From: Actinernus sp. WN-2022
Lineage: Eukaryota; Cnidaria; Anthozoa; Actiniaria; Actinernidae
Length of the DNA stretch: 64,000 nucleotides
Assembly (NCBI GenBank): GCA_030867875.1
Contig: JAOWCC010000577.1
Location: 156,294,344 to 156,358,343, forward strand
Reading direction: 5' to 3'
In this document: one piece after another, positions 45,501 through 54,100 of the stretch
Numbering within the stretch: the stretch's first letter is position 1
Layout of the letters: every line of letters begins with the position of its first letter
The notes under the pieces: generated by a model
Seen by the model: only the letters and a program-made list of their open reading frames with translations
Database searches by the model: none
Told to the model about the DNA's origin: nothing
Program-made: the position numbers and the translations under genes

Positions 45501-47981
45501 GGCACTGCATCTCTCCCAGAACCGAATGTACGGTCTTCTTTTTCCTCAAGTAGCGGCCGTACGCGGTGCGCACGTTCTTGTGGGTTTTTTTTCTGCCTCT
45601 GCAGCGTCCAAGTTAAATGTTTCCCCTATCTTAAATTCTTCCAGCAATTTAAGCGAACGAACTCATTTGTTTTTGTAGTCACGACTGAATTTATTGTAGA
45701 GGCATGCAGTCGTACTTTTGTACTTCCTCCATAAGGATTACTGTGTTAAACAACTCTGTCTTTGACGCCGCCATTTTGGAACACGATGGGGAAAGTACGG
45801 GATAGTGCATTATGGGATAGCTTTGGATCGTCCCAATCTTCCGAGTCGTCCCAATCGTCCGAGAGTGGTTTCCATTAAAAACAAATTCACGATCGCCCGT
45901 GATCTATCCGATCGACCGGATTTCATATTTTCTATCCAAGTGATCGCGTCAATCCACCGATCATTCGGATCGTCTGCGATCGTCCCGCACTGTTTCCAGT
46001 TTCCATATAATCGCCTCGATCGCTTGGAATAATTGTTTGGACGAAAGGGCGATCGGGACGACCCGAACGATTATCTCTACTGAAGTCCGGACGATTATCT
46101 CTACTAAATTAGAGAACAGTAATTCATTACTTTGTGGCTTGCCATAGTACCTCATTGATAGGTTGCAGTGTTACAGGTTACAGCCCGTCTCGTGACAGGC
46201 AGCCGTAAGTATGATCACATTTCACCGATTCTAAAGCAACTTCACTGGCTTCCAATTAAATAGCGTATCATATATAATATACTACTGCTAACGTTTAAAG
46301 CACTTAATGATATGGCACAACTGTATATTAGAGAATTACTCCACAACTATGTTCCTACCAGACAACTAAGATCATGTATCTACACAAAATGTACTGCTTG
46401 TTCCATCTGCAAAGCTGGCATCATACGGCGAGAGGGCATTTTCAATAGCCGTCCCGAAACTCTGGAACTCTCTTCCCAATTTTATTAGACAGAGTCAATC
46501 TGTATAGATAGTTTTAAAGTGCCTATGAAGTGAAAATAGACCCCGTTTTTATTTTATTATATTTTATTACATTTTAGTCTTTTCTTAGTCATTTTGTGCA
46601 ATTAAAAATAAAATTGGAGAGCGTTTTTTCGTGTTGAAGTCAGGCATAATTGTCAAAATCATGCGACAATTTTTATGCCTATAATATGTGCTAATCACAT
46701 ACGTGACGTCAGATGGTTTCCACTTTTATATTCACGAAAGTAAAAATATGGCCCACGACAAGGCTTCTTTGAAAAAAAAATATGACAGATGGCAAGGGCC
46801 CTCAAGTAAGACATATTTAGAATGAGAATTAGACAAAAAACGCCCTGTATTTTATTTTATTTACGAAGACGAATATAGATGTGCAAACCAACTGATGTCA
46901 CGCATGTGATTAGCATATAGTTAACTGAATAAAAATTGTCAATTACGCGTGACTTTGACACGAAAAAAATAGTTTGCGCTCTCCAATTTTATTTTTAATT
47001 GCACAAAATGACTAAGGCTACTAAAATGTAATATACTTTTTTTTAAAGGTCGATTTTTTCACTTCATAGGCACTTTAAGAGCATAGTTTAGACTAACAAA
47101 AAGTTAATAACTGAGCCAAAACAAAATTTCAAAACGGCTTAAACCTCCTGAACTTCATTTTGCGCTAATTGAGCATCAAAACAATAATCTAGTTGGGCGA
47201 AATTACATAATATAGGCTGAATTTTATGCCACATACCAAACATTACCACCTCCAATCCATGAATTACAAATATTTCCTACCTCCTCCCCCTTTGCTCTAT
47301 GTGTTCGGAATGTTGTTCATGACAAAACTGATCGGTTTTTAAAATTCATCTTCTAAAAAGAATTGCAGAATTAAAGTTAAACGATTACCCAGGCCTCGCT
47401 CGGCAAAGCAAAATGCGAGAAAAAACGCTTTAACCGCCACGAACTTCATTTGCGCAAATACTTCATCTAGTTGGGTGAAATTACACAAGATAGGCTGGTT
47501 TTTATGCATTTAACTATTCGCTACATACCAAACATTAATTAATTATTGATGAGATTATTTAATGATTGTTTATTTCTAAGATTATCGAATTAATATCATA
47601 GCTTGAGATATTTTTATGTAGACTGGTGAACTCGCAAAGCAACTTGCTCTATCTTTCCACCTGTAGGTTGAAGCAAATGGTCAAAGGCTTGGGAAAGAGT
47701 TCAGAACAATTAATAGCACATCAATTCGCCCGCAAAGGAAGGCAGCGGAGGACCAGGAAGCTATACTGAGCGATGTAGAAGGGAAGAACCGCGAGTCATT
47801 CCTGAAAAATATTCGCCTCATGGCCGATTCCGTAAAAGAGCAGGCGGAAGGCGAAAAGAAAATACTTGAAAGCAAACTAGCAGCTGCTATTGTCGACCGG
47901 TTGTTCCTTTGGCTGTTTGTTGTCATTTTTGTTCTTTCCATTGTTATTATTCTCATCTATCTTCCTGGAAGACGTACGTAA
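27467..47981 (+). CDS. Nicotinic acetylcholine receptor-like Cys-loop channel subunit (six exons)
   Basis: Spliced coding sequence of 1530 nt, 509 residues, all junctions GT..AG and phase-compatible. Role by family: one subunit of a pentameric ligand-gated cation channel of the plasma membrane. Seen in sequence: signal peptide (about 1-25); N-glycosylation sites N55 and N61; loop D Trp91; loop A Trp117 (WQPD) with Phe124 where muscle-type alpha subunits have Tyr; Cys-loop C162-C176 with exactly 13 residues between and FPFD inside; loop B Trp183 in GSWQYDG; loop C YQCCPNAPY with vicinal Cys227-228, the alpha-subunit hallmark; M1 about 247-270; M2 about 278-297 with Glu276 at -1', Leu286 at 9' and Glu297 at 20'; M3 about 307-329; a short cytoplasmic loop; M4 about 484-504. 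The -1' and 20' glutamates predict cation selectivity. The ligand is unproven: acetylcholine is likely but not certain. Introns are 4173, 242, 1944, 6092 and 6534 bp. AATAAA follows the stop by 28 bases. Confidence 0.93.
28441..29119 (-). mobile_element. 5'-truncated LINE in receptor intron 1
   Basis: Absent from paralogous copy B. On the minus strand it encodes a LINE reverse transcriptase C-terminus (PLFHQLHLLTLGDIFKLN; later DVHQHNTRKS), then an AT-rich tail ending in TTG repeats at 28441-28467, typical of CR1/L2-like LINE ends. Confidence 0.8.
29171..30229. other. Intron 1, anonymous
   Basis: A short inverted repeat, GCACCCCGGAGAGA / TCTCTTCGGGGTGC, lies near 29612-29651. The block 29293-29363 resembles 56606-56677, with ACTCGTGGATTTT and GGAGCGTCTGATAA shared. 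No coding signal. Confidence 0.4.
30230..30440 (-). pseudogene. LINE C-terminal fragment in intron 1
   Basis: The minus strand reads NYGKFNIRFQG and then, in another frame, WNSIDDNLKSS, the very end of a CR1/L2-like reverse transcriptase protein. Confidence 0.55.
30535..30849. mobile_element. MITE with GGGACCGGAC ends and TTA duplication
   Basis: Inverted ends GGGACCGGACATATATTATT and the complement of GGGACCGGACATTATTTAGC. TTA flanks both sides (30532-30534 and 30850-30852). The interior is rich in G runs up to 18 bases. TTA duplications suggest a PIF/Harbinger-type origin. Confidence 0.75.
31065..31184. repeat. Two-copy 60-bp tandem repeat in intron 1
   Basis: A unit starting CCTATACA and containing GAGGAAATCTTGTGTCAAAG is repeated with a 60-bp period and few differences. 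Confidence 0.85.
31725..31861 (+). CDS. Receptor exon 2: N-terminal helix and first strands
   Basis: Acceptor CTTTTACTTGAAG before 31725; donor GTAAGT at 31862. It completes a Gly codon split with exon 1 and encodes NNLIKDVLTKYDKRVRPV, typical of the start of the receptor extracellular domain, through NIIDV. Confidence 0.92.
32104..32148 (+). CDS. Receptor exon 3: 45-nt exon
   Basis: DERRQILTMSLWLRQ, flanked by TTTAG and GTGAGA. The classical third exon of nicotinic receptor genes is likewise 45 nt and encodes the same strand (DE..Q.L....WLRQ). Too short for ORF finding; recovered by phase and motif. Confidence 0.92.
32520..33010. other. Intron 3 sequence, possibly a decayed transposon
   Basis: Weakly inverted outer motifs (GGGCCTGTTTACAAGG near 32527, TTGTAAACACAT near 32997) and repeated GCTAGC and CCCGGG motifs. 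No coding signal. Confidence 0.3.
33050..33281 (-). mobile_element. tRNA-derived SINE in intron 3
   Basis: On the minus strand it starts GGGAGCCGGGGTTGCGCAGT, with box A-like TGCGCAGTGGTTAAGCG and box B-like GGTTCGATCTCC (complement at 33217-33228), followed by a SINE body. Its 3' end is uncertain. Confidence 0.75.
33282..34092. other. Rest of intron 3, anonymous
   Basis: GTGCTCG motifs recur between 33450 and 33535, and a GGTACGTACC palindrome lies near 33414. No gene. Confidence 0.35.
34093..34202 (+). CDS. Receptor exon 4: 110-nt exon
   Basis: TWINQLVAWNPGDYGG through WQPDTVLFQ, after CGTGCAG and before GTAAGT. The classical fourth exon is also 110 nt with the same phase. It carries the loop D and loop A tryptophans. 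Confidence 0.93.
34400..34870 (+). pseudogene. LINE reverse transcriptase fragment in intron 4
   Basis: The + strand reads PQGSVLGPCLFLFYINDLPE, then WEKKWTTEFHPDKCEVLRV. The catalytic YADD block between these is missing, so it carries an internal deletion. Confidence 0.75.
34871..37810 (-). mobile_element. CR1/L2-like LINE, 5'-truncated and frameshifted, in intron 4
   Basis: Minus-strand order from 37.8 kb downward: endonuclease C-terminus (PTRITDHTASLIDHIYTNS, DISDHLPVF at 37399-37584); linker with FNNFFVNIGPALASKI (36616-36975); reverse transcriptase with NYRPIAIISPFCKVFERLVY (36349-36552), GPLLFLLYINDLPN and catalytic FADDTNIFYS (35644-36165); C-terminal HNYNTRYAA region (35258-35605). 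Single-base shifts break the frame near 36350 and 36170, and a stop lies near 35640. The 3' non-coding tail is AT-rich. Inactive. Confidence 0.85.
37811..38089. other. Short inverted repeat and GC-rich block in intron 4
   Basis: CCAGAGGCTCG (37821-37831) is inverted at 37899-37909 (CGAGCCTCTGG), enclosing GAGCGAAGCGAG and GTCGCGAAGCGAC palindromes. A transposon-like piece; class unknown. Confidence 0.5.
38090..38335. repeat. 58-bp direct repeat flanking 130 bp
   Basis: CAAGTTCTGACTGTATAACA and the next 38 bases occur identically at 38090-38147 and 38278-38335. Confidence 0.85.
38590..39400 (-). pseudogene. LINE ORF1 remnant in intron 4
   Basis: The minus strand reads MSLTKDELGNRTSKAMY followed by a stop, then a coiled-coil-like part (KNLVDRMEQVEQDQRG) and ARLDEYGQYNRRDTLEITGI, the hallmark of LINE ORF1 RNA-binding proteins. 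Later pieces (SIAHRLLPTKKVKDRI; FVRREKRNEAYKKRAKIR) are in shifted frames. The 5' side (39400-39475) has GATGGCGGCCATGTTGG on the minus strand, similar to LINE 5' promoters with YY1-like sites. Confidence 0.75.
39401..40294. other. Rest of intron 4
   Basis: Contains a GAA-rich microsatellite at about 39973-40027. No gene. Confidence 0.5.
40295..41132 (+). CDS. Receptor exon 5: Cys-loop to M3 and start of the loop
   Basis: 838 nt after TTTCATTTAG, donor GTGAGT. It encodes the Cys-loop, loops B and C, M1, M2 and M3 in one exon. In many animals this stretch is divided over several exons. Confidence 0.95.
41133..45039. other. Intron 5, left half, anonymous
   Basis: Long AT-rich intron. Short open frames (for example 41960-42379) lack motifs. 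The palindrome AGGCTGCGCGCAGCCT lies at 43120-43135. The CGATC-rich block near 44795-44900 resembles 45900-46050. Confidence 0.4.
45040..45237 (-). mobile_element. tRNA-derived SINE in intron 5
   Basis: The minus strand starts GACAACGGTGTTTAGTGTAG, with box A-like TAGTGTAGTGG and box B-like GGGTTCGAGTTC (complement near 45170). The body continues toward 45040. A different tRNA head from the SINEs at 6183 and 33281. Confidence 0.6.
45238..46164. other. Intron 5, GC-richer block with CGATC motifs
   Basis: Between 45825 and 46090 CGATC, CGTCC and GATCG motifs recur many times; TCATATAATCGCC followed by CGATC is shared with 44870. The minus frame at 45287-45505 is hydrophilic and unrecognised. 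Probably transposon-derived. Confidence 0.35.
46165..46513 (+). pseudogene. LINE reverse transcriptase C-terminus in intron 5
   Basis: The + strand reads SRKYDHISPILKQLHWLPIK, a stop, then RIIYNILLLTFKALNDMA, the conserved C-terminal block of CR1/L2-like LINE proteins. The MITE at 46518 lies at its end. Confidence 0.75.
46514..47078. mobile_element. Palindromic MITE with TTAA target duplication
   Basis: TTAA (46514-46517), then AGTGCCTATGAAGTGAAAAT, and at the right CTTCATAGGCACT followed by TTAA (47075-47078). Inverted homology extends well inside (AAATAAAATTGGAGAGCG and its complement). About 557 bp, non-coding. TTAA duplication suggests a piggyBac or Kolobok relation. Confidence 0.85.
47110..47545. 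repeat. Direct repeat of about 140 bp in intron 5
   Basis: Copies at about 47125-47250 and 47415-47540 share GAACTTCATTT, CATCTAGTTGGG, GAAATTACA, ATAGGCTG and ACATACCAAACATTA in order. Confidence 0.65.
47667..47981 (+). CDS. Receptor exon 6: cytoplasmic helix, M4 and stop
   Basis: Acceptor CCACCTGTAG before 47667, reading in phase 0 from exon 5. It encodes a charged amphipathic stretch (NIRLMADSVKEQAEGEKKIL), then M4 (FLWLFVVIFVLSIVIILIYL), PGRRT and TAA. The minus-strand frame over the same bases is a shadow. Confidence 0.9.
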   Translation, partial: VEANGQRLGKEFRTINSTSIRPQRKAAEDQEAILSDVEGKNRESFLKNIRLMADSVKEQAEGEKKILESKLAAAIVDRLFLWLFVVIFVLSIVIILIYLPGRRT

Positions 47982-48009
47982 TTTACGTCCGCTGCCACCA
48001 GTGTAACAG

Positions 48010-48015
48010 AATAAA
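48010..48015 (+). terminator. Polyadenylation signal of the receptor gene
   Basis: AATAAA lies 28 bases after the stop codon, so the 3' untranslated region may be very short. Alternative sites downstream are possible. Confidence 0.55.
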
Positions 48016-48097
48016 GGATTATATCATCGGTAGTAATGGTTGGAAAACCATAAACCTGGGATTAGCCCTAAACCATGGGTAGGGTTGGGGTTAGCTA

Positions 48098-48123
48098 GGT
48101 TTTAGGTTAGGGTTAGGGTTAGG
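48098..48123. repeat. Interstitial telomere-like tract
   Basis: GGTTAGGGTTAGGGTTAGG: about three TTAGGG units with degenerate neighbours (GTAGGGTTGGGGTTAG upstream). It lies just past the receptor 3' end. Confidence 0.7.
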
Positions 48124-48201
48124 TATTATGGTTGGTAGGAATATGACGTCACTGTAGTAAACCTACACAAGTAACAATTTTGTTATGTATTTCGCGGTAG
48201 G

Positions 48202-48361
48202 TCCGATAATAGACCAAGCACGTTGCATGGCACTACCCAACACACACTATGACGTAGCTCCGCGCGCGGGTAATAAGATGTGAGCATGCGTGTTAGACGC
48301 TAGCTACGTCATAGCGTGTGTTGGGCAGTGCCATGCAACTTGCTTAGTTTCCGATAATAGA
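48202..48361. mobile_element. Palindromic element flanked by 12-bp direct repeats
   Basis: TCCGATAATAGA occurs at 48202-48213 and 48350-48361. Between them, arms of about 44 bp (AAGCACGTTGCATGGCACTA and following, inverted at about 48302-48345) surround a GC-rich loop. Non-coding. Confidence 0.75.
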
Positions 48362-48643
48362 ACATGATAAAAATACAGCTAAAAGCTGCAGTTGCCGTGC
48401 CTTTCTTTGACTAGCCTGCGTTGCGGCTCTCGAGTATCGGAGCGCAGCGAGCGGAGATTAAGGGGATTGGGGCGAGGACAAAAAGAGAGGGGGGAGGGGG
48501 TGGGGAGGAGAGGAAAAGAGAGCCTGCCGACAACCATGGTTATTTTGATAACTCTCGGCCTCAGAAGGCCGCGTATTGCTATTGGCTAAAATGCGTGATC
48601 GACAGAAATCATTGGCATGCGATAAGAGCAGCAACCAATTAGT

Positions 48644-48793
48644 ATGGCGACAAACATACCGAGAATTCCTTCAGCGATGAATTTAAAGAAAGAATTACAG
48701 ATCTTTTGTAATGAGATCGAATTTCGCGATGAGCTGAACAACCCCGTATCGGAACTCAACAAGCGTCTTGCTCGACGAAACGCACACGGTTGA
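48644..48793 (+). CDS. Small unrecognised frame inside the Mutator-like element
   Basis: 49 codons, from MATNIPRIPSAMNLKKELQI to LARRNAHG. Hydrophilic with a possible helix. It might be an exon of a transposon or captured gene; no family recognised. Confidence 0.25.
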   Translation: MATNIPRIPSAMNLKKELQIFCNEIEFRDELNNPVSELNKRLARRNAHG

Positions 48794-49142
48794 AACATGG
48801 CCGGTGTATTCGAGGAACAGGCTTGTGCTTCCAAAAATACGAGCTGCTTTGATGATTTCGTACCGCTGCGTGGATGGTTTTTAGCGCTTCTTTTGGCAGA
48901 ACTTCGTTCCGATGTTATTGTGTCGGCAGTGTTCTTTACTGATTTGGTGGCGACTTTATATTCAGCGGCAACGAGTTCTCTTTATCTTAGTTCTCTTTAT
49001 CCTGCAAACCTTCACGAACATAGGTGTAGTTCTCTACTGCATTTCGAATCTTCCTTCCTCAGGAACGACAGACTCGCTCTGATAGAGCAGCAGATTTCGG
49101 AATATGAAGACCACTACTTTTGCAGGCACCAGCTAGAATTAT

Positions 49143-49571
49143 TTAAAGCTTCGGCTCTCTTTTCTTTCTGAACCTTGAGTATTTCACCGTGGAAATATTT
49201 GAGTTCCCAAACGCTAGCTTAAAACATACATTACATATCCTGCAAAAGTCGTTGACATTTACAGGTTTGGGTTTAGGCCCTCTCTTCACATGTTTTTTCG
49301 GAGTTTCAGCTGACATTCTCCAAGTTCGTATATTTTTTGTTTTAATTTTACATTCGAGTTGAGATTCCTTGATATTCCACGCGTTAGTTTGACAGATATT
49401 AAACATGGTTTTCACTTCCGCCGCATGATTATTGGATGAATCGGTCGAATGACTTCCAATTTTATGCATTTTAATTAGTGGGTGGATATCAAAATAACCA
49501 TGGGTTGCCGGCAGGCTCTCTCTTCTTCTCCTCCCCACCCCCTCCCCCCTCTCTTTTTCCCCTCGCCTCAA
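49143..49571 (-). CDS. Unrecognised minus frame with a Cys motif inside the Mutator-like element
   Basis: 142 codons. The N-terminal 30 or so come from the terminal repeat and are probably not protein. The rest holds a basic stretch (KKHVKRGPKPKPV) and DFCRICNVCFKLAFGNSN, whose closely spaced cysteines suggest a small zinc-binding fold. Function unknown; no transposase motif. Confidence 0.3.
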   Translation of the reverse strand: MRRGEKERGEGVGRRRRESLPATHGYFDIHPLIKMHKIGSHSTDSSNNHAAEVKTMFNICQTNAWNIKESQLECKIKTKNIRTWRMSAETPKKHVKRGPKPKPVNVNDFCRICNVCFKLAFGNSNISTVKYSRFRKKREPKL

Positions 49572-49675
49572 TCTCCCTAATCTCCGCTCGCTGCGTTCCG
49601 ATATTCCAGAGCCGCAACGCAGGCTATTCTTTGACCTGTCATATGGAAGATATATGTATATATTATATATCAGTA

Positions 49676-50270
49676 TACCGTAAAATCCCGATTACAAGGG
49701 AAGAGGTCAAAACAATGGTACTCTGGCGGGACCCAATTTTGATGGAAGGGAGGTTGAACCCAGAACCCACCACCTATTTTGGCAAAATCTAGATTTTTAA
49801 GCACAAATATCTTCTTGAATAAAATACTTATTGAAGAAGTAACTATATTTCTAGTTTCTACAGGCAGAGAAGAACGTGTATCCCTATTTTACAACGCGAG
49901 AAAATCACCCTCAAAAAAAGGGATAGGGGGTATTACCCGCCACCCACCACCTCCCCTGACAAAATTGGGTCCCATTCGAAATCCATTGTTTTTACCTCTT
50001 CCCTAAGCTCCCCAGTTATAAGCCCTACCTCCGGCTATAAACCCATCAGTCTGCCGGGTAACATAAAACCCTTTCCTGTTATAAGCCCCCCCCACCCCCC
50101 CTATCAGATCGGTCATGAACACTTGAAAATTTTGTGGATATAATGAAAAGCCTAGTGTCAAAGAGCGTTAAAGTAGTTTTCTGCATGTTAACGCATTTCA
50201 TGTTTTTATCATCCCGATTATAAGCCCCCCGGTTATTAAGCCCAGTGCTTATAAACGGTATTTTACGGTA
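49676..50270. mobile_element. MITE with TACCGTAAAAT ends
   Basis: TACCGTAAAATCCCGATTA at the left and ATTTTACGGTA at the right are inverted. TA flanks both sides, as in Tc1/mariner-type insertions. Interior subrepeats of TTATAAGCCC followed by C runs and CCGGTTAT appear on both halves. About 595 bp, non-coding. Confidence 0.7.
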
Positions 50271-50397
50271 TATCTTATATGTATCGAACAGTTGACCTGA
50301 GCAGGGGCAGGTGGTCCATATCAGATTACTCCTCTCCGTTCCTGGGAAAATGTATATTGCATTACATACATGTATATTGTGCCGTCCACGGGCCGAC

Positions 50398-50747
50398 ATT
50401 AGGGACCTTAAGCAACCAGGACGACGACGACAGTGATGCGTAGCAAAGTGTTTTCTCCCGAAATTTGGTGCTTACTATTTCCTTTATTTGCCTCAAGGCA
50501 CCTTTTAAAGCCAACCAGATTTTCGAAAAATATCATCAGTATAGAGTTCTGTTCTAGCCGAACATTAATCGGTGTGATTTACTTTCTTACCTTCGCGTTA
50601 TGTTTTGAACGTTATACTGGAGTTTTCACGTTGTGTTTTTGAAGAGAATTAACGGACAAAATGTAAGAGACTGCACTCATTTTCACGTGCAGTTATGTAT
50701 TTCGTAATTGTTTTATGCCGTCGTCGTGGTTGCTTAAGGTCCCTATT
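50398..50747. mobile_element. MITE with AGGGACCTTAAGCAACCA ends
   Basis: AGGGACCTTAAGCAACCAGG followed by ACGACGACG at the left is inverted at the right (CGTCGTCGTGGTTGCTTAAG and GTCCCT). ATT lies on both sides (50398-50400 and 50745-50747). A 3-bp duplication as for the GGGACC-ended element at 30535. Non-coding. Confidence 0.75.
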
Positions 50748-51110
50748 TATTATGATCTGGTGTGTCCAGTGTTCAGTCATGTGTGAATGTGTTCTAAGTA
50801 ATAGAGAGGACGGAATCAACTTTTCTCAAGATTTGTCTCAGTGTTGCTGTTAAACCAAATAAAGTGATGTATGTACACTAAGCAGTTTGTCTTAGATTGC
50901 ATGCTACGAGAATCATCTCTTGTTATCTTCGATAGCTATATAATAACAGCGGCGTACTCCATGGCTCTACATTCGTCCTGTTATTACCTATTACATATGT
51001 AGTTATAAAAAACTATCGATAAAAAGCCTTAAGGCTACGTGACAAGACCGAACGGGGAAATATCGGATATCGCTCATAAGTACTGTGATTAAAAATCGTT
51101 ATGCTTCTAC
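50748..51110. other. No gene; left flank of the 111-bp array
   Basis: Anonymous AT-rich sequence. The last bases before the array (GTTATGCTTCTACCTCCG) look like a decayed unit end. Confidence 0.5.
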
Positions 51111-54100
51111 CTCCGTATGGTTGGTAGAGTTTCTCAGAATCACCATTGAAGAAGTGGTTTGTGCTGTACGGTCAAGGTATGGCTGTTTTAGATATTTAGT
51201 GATCGATACCCATGCTAAGACCTCCGTATGGTTGGTAGAGTTCATCAGAATCAACATTGAAGAAGTGGTTTGTGCTGTACGGTCAAGGCATGGCTGTTTT
51301 AGATATTTAGTGATCGATACCCATGCTAAGACCTCCGTATGGTTGGTAGAGTTCATCAGAATCAACATTGAAGAAGTGGTTTGTGTTGTACGGTCAAGGT
51401 ATGGCTGTTTTAGATATTTAGTGATCGATACCCATGCTAAGACCTCCGTATGGTTGGTAGAGTTCATCAGAATCAACATTGAAGAAGTGGTTTGTGTTGT
51501 ACGGTCAAGGTATGGCTGTTTTAGATATTTAGTGATCGATACCCATGCTAAGACCTCCGTATGGTTGGTAGAGTTCATCAGAATCAACATTGAAGAAGTG
51601 GTTTGTGCTGTACGGTCAAGGTATGGCTGTTTTAGATATTTAGTGATCGATACCCATGCTAAGACCTCCGTATGGTTGGTAGAGTTCATCAGAATCAACA
51701 TTGAAGAAGTGGCTTGTGTTGTACGGTCAAGGTATGGCTGTTTTAGATATTTAGTGATCGATACCCATGCTAAGACCTCCGTATGGTTGGTAGAGTTCAT
51801 CAGAATCAACATTGAAGAAGTGGCTTGTGTTGTACGGTCAAGGTATGGCTGTTTTAGATATTTAGTGATCGATACCCATGCTAAGACCTCCGTATGGTTG
51901 GTAGAGTTCATCAGAATCAACATTGAAGAAGTGGTTTGTGCTGTACGGTCAAGGTATGGCTGTTTTAGATATTTAGTGATCGATACCCATGCTAAGACCT
52001 CCGTATGGTTGGTAGAGTTCATCAGAATCAACATTGAAGAAGTGGTTTGTGCTGTACGGTCAAGGTATGGCTGTTTTAGATATTTAGTGATCGATACCCA
52101 TGCTAAGACCTCCGTATGGTTGGTAGAGTTCATCAGAATCAACATTGAAGAAGTGGTTTGTGCTGTACGGTCACTGAGGTATGGCTGTTTTAGATATTTA
52201 GTGATCGATACCCATGCTAAGACCTCCGTATGGTTGGTAGAGTTCATCAGAATCAACATTGAAGAAGTGGTTTGTGCTGTACGGTCACTGAGGTATGGCT
52301 GTTTTAGATATTTAGTGATCGATACCCATGCTAAGACCTCCGTATGGTTGGTAGAGTTCATCAGAATCAACATTGAAGAAGTGGTTTGTGTTGTACGGTC
52401 AAGGTATGGCTGTTTTAGATATTTAGTGATCGATACCCATGCTAAGACCTCCGTATGGTTGGTAGAGTTCATCAGAATCAACATTGAAGAAGTGGTTTGT
52501 GTTGTACGGTCAAGGTATGGCTGTTTTAGATATTTAGTGATCGATACCCATGCTAAGACCTCCGTATGGTTGGTAGAGTTCATCAGAATCACCATTGAAG
52601 AAGTGGTTTGTGCTGTACGGTCAAGGTATGGCTGTTTTAGATATTTAGTGATCGATACCCATGCTAAGACCTCCGTATGGTTGGTAGAGTTCATCAGAAT
52701 CACCATTGAAGAAGTGGTTTGTGCTGTACGGTCAAGGTATGGCTGTTTTAGATATTTAGTGATCGATACCCATGCTAAGACCTCCGTATGGTTGGTAGAG
52801 TTCATCAGAATCACCATTGAAGAAGTGGTTTGTGCTGTACGGTCAAGGTATGGCTGTTTTAGATATTTAGTGATCGATACCCATGCTAAGACCTCCATAT
52901 GGACTATATGGATGGTAGAGTTAATCAGAATAAACATTGAAGAAGTGGTTTGTGTTGTACGGTCAAGCCATTGCTGTTTTAGATATTTAGTGATCGATAC
53001 CCATGCTAAGACCTCCGTATGGTTGGTAGAGTTCATCAGAATCAACATTGAAGAAGTGGTTTGTGCTGTACGGTCAAGGTATGGCTGTTTTAGATATTTA
53101 GTGATCGATACCCATGCTAAGACCTCCGTATGGTTGGTAGAGTTCATCAGAATCAACATTGAAGAAGTGGTTTGTGCTGTACGGTCAAGGTATGGCTGTT
53201 TTAGATATTTAGTGATCGATACCCATGCTAAGACCTCCGTATGGTTGGTAGAGTTCATCAGAATCAACATTGAAGAAGTGGTTTGTGTTGTACGGTCAAG
53301 GTATGGCTGTTTTAGATATTTAGTGATCGATACCCATGCTAAGACCTCCGTATGGTTGGTAGAGTTCATCAGAATCAACATTGAAGAAGTGGTTTGTGCT
53401 GTACGGTCAAGGTATGGCTGTTTTAGATATTTAGTGATCGATACCCATGCTAAGACCTCCGTATGGTTGGTAGAGTTCATCAGAATCAACATTGAAGAAG
53501 TGGTTTGTGTTGTACGGTCAAGCCATTGCTGTTTTAGATATTTAGTGATCGATACCCATGCTAAGACCTCCGTATGGTTGGTAGAGTTCATCAGAATCAA
53601 CATTGAAGAAGTGGTTTGTGCTGTACGGTCAAGCCATTGCTGTTTTAGATATTTAGTGATCGATACCCATGCTAAGACCTTCATATGGATGGTAGAGTTC
53701 ATCAGAATCAACATTGAAGAAGTGGTTTGTGTTGTACGGTCAAGCCATTGCTGTTTTAGATATTTAGTGATCGATACCCATGCTAAGACCTCCGTATGGT
53801 TGGTAGAGTTCATCAGAATCAACATTGAAGAAGTGGTTTGTGTTGTACGGTCAAGCCATTGCTGTTTTAGATATTTAGTGATCGATACCCATGCTAAGAC
53901 CTTCATATGGATGGTAGAGTTCATCAGAATCAACATTGAAGAAGTGGTTTGTGTTGTACGGTCAAGCCATTGCTGTTTTAGATATTTAGTGATCGATACC
54001 CATGCTAAGACCTCCGTATGGTTGGTAGAGTTCATCAGAATCAACATTGAAGAAGTGGTTTGTGCTGTACGGTCAAGCCATTGCTGTTTTAGATATTTAG

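Larger units (their letters stand above)
48403..49635. mobile_element. Mutator-like non-autonomous transposon with 9-bp duplication
   Basis: TTCTTTGAC flanks both ends (48403-48411 and 49627-49635). The element (48412-49626, 1215 bp) has long terminal inverted repeats of about 150 bp starting TAGCCTGCGTTGCGGCTCT. A 9-bp duplication with long inverted repeats is the Mutator pattern. No transposase is recognisable. Inside are a 49-codon frame (48644-48793) and a minus frame. Confidence 0.7.

Noticed and set aside
45287..45505. Minus-strand 72-codon frame (DDSCEEEVPEEGTTTSRQ)
   Set aside because: Hydrophilic and unrecognised, inside an intron and likely part of a repeat; not enough to call a gene.
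47681..47956. Minus-strand 91-codon frame
   Set aside because: Shadow of receptor exon 6, which is in phase with the other exons and encodes M4.
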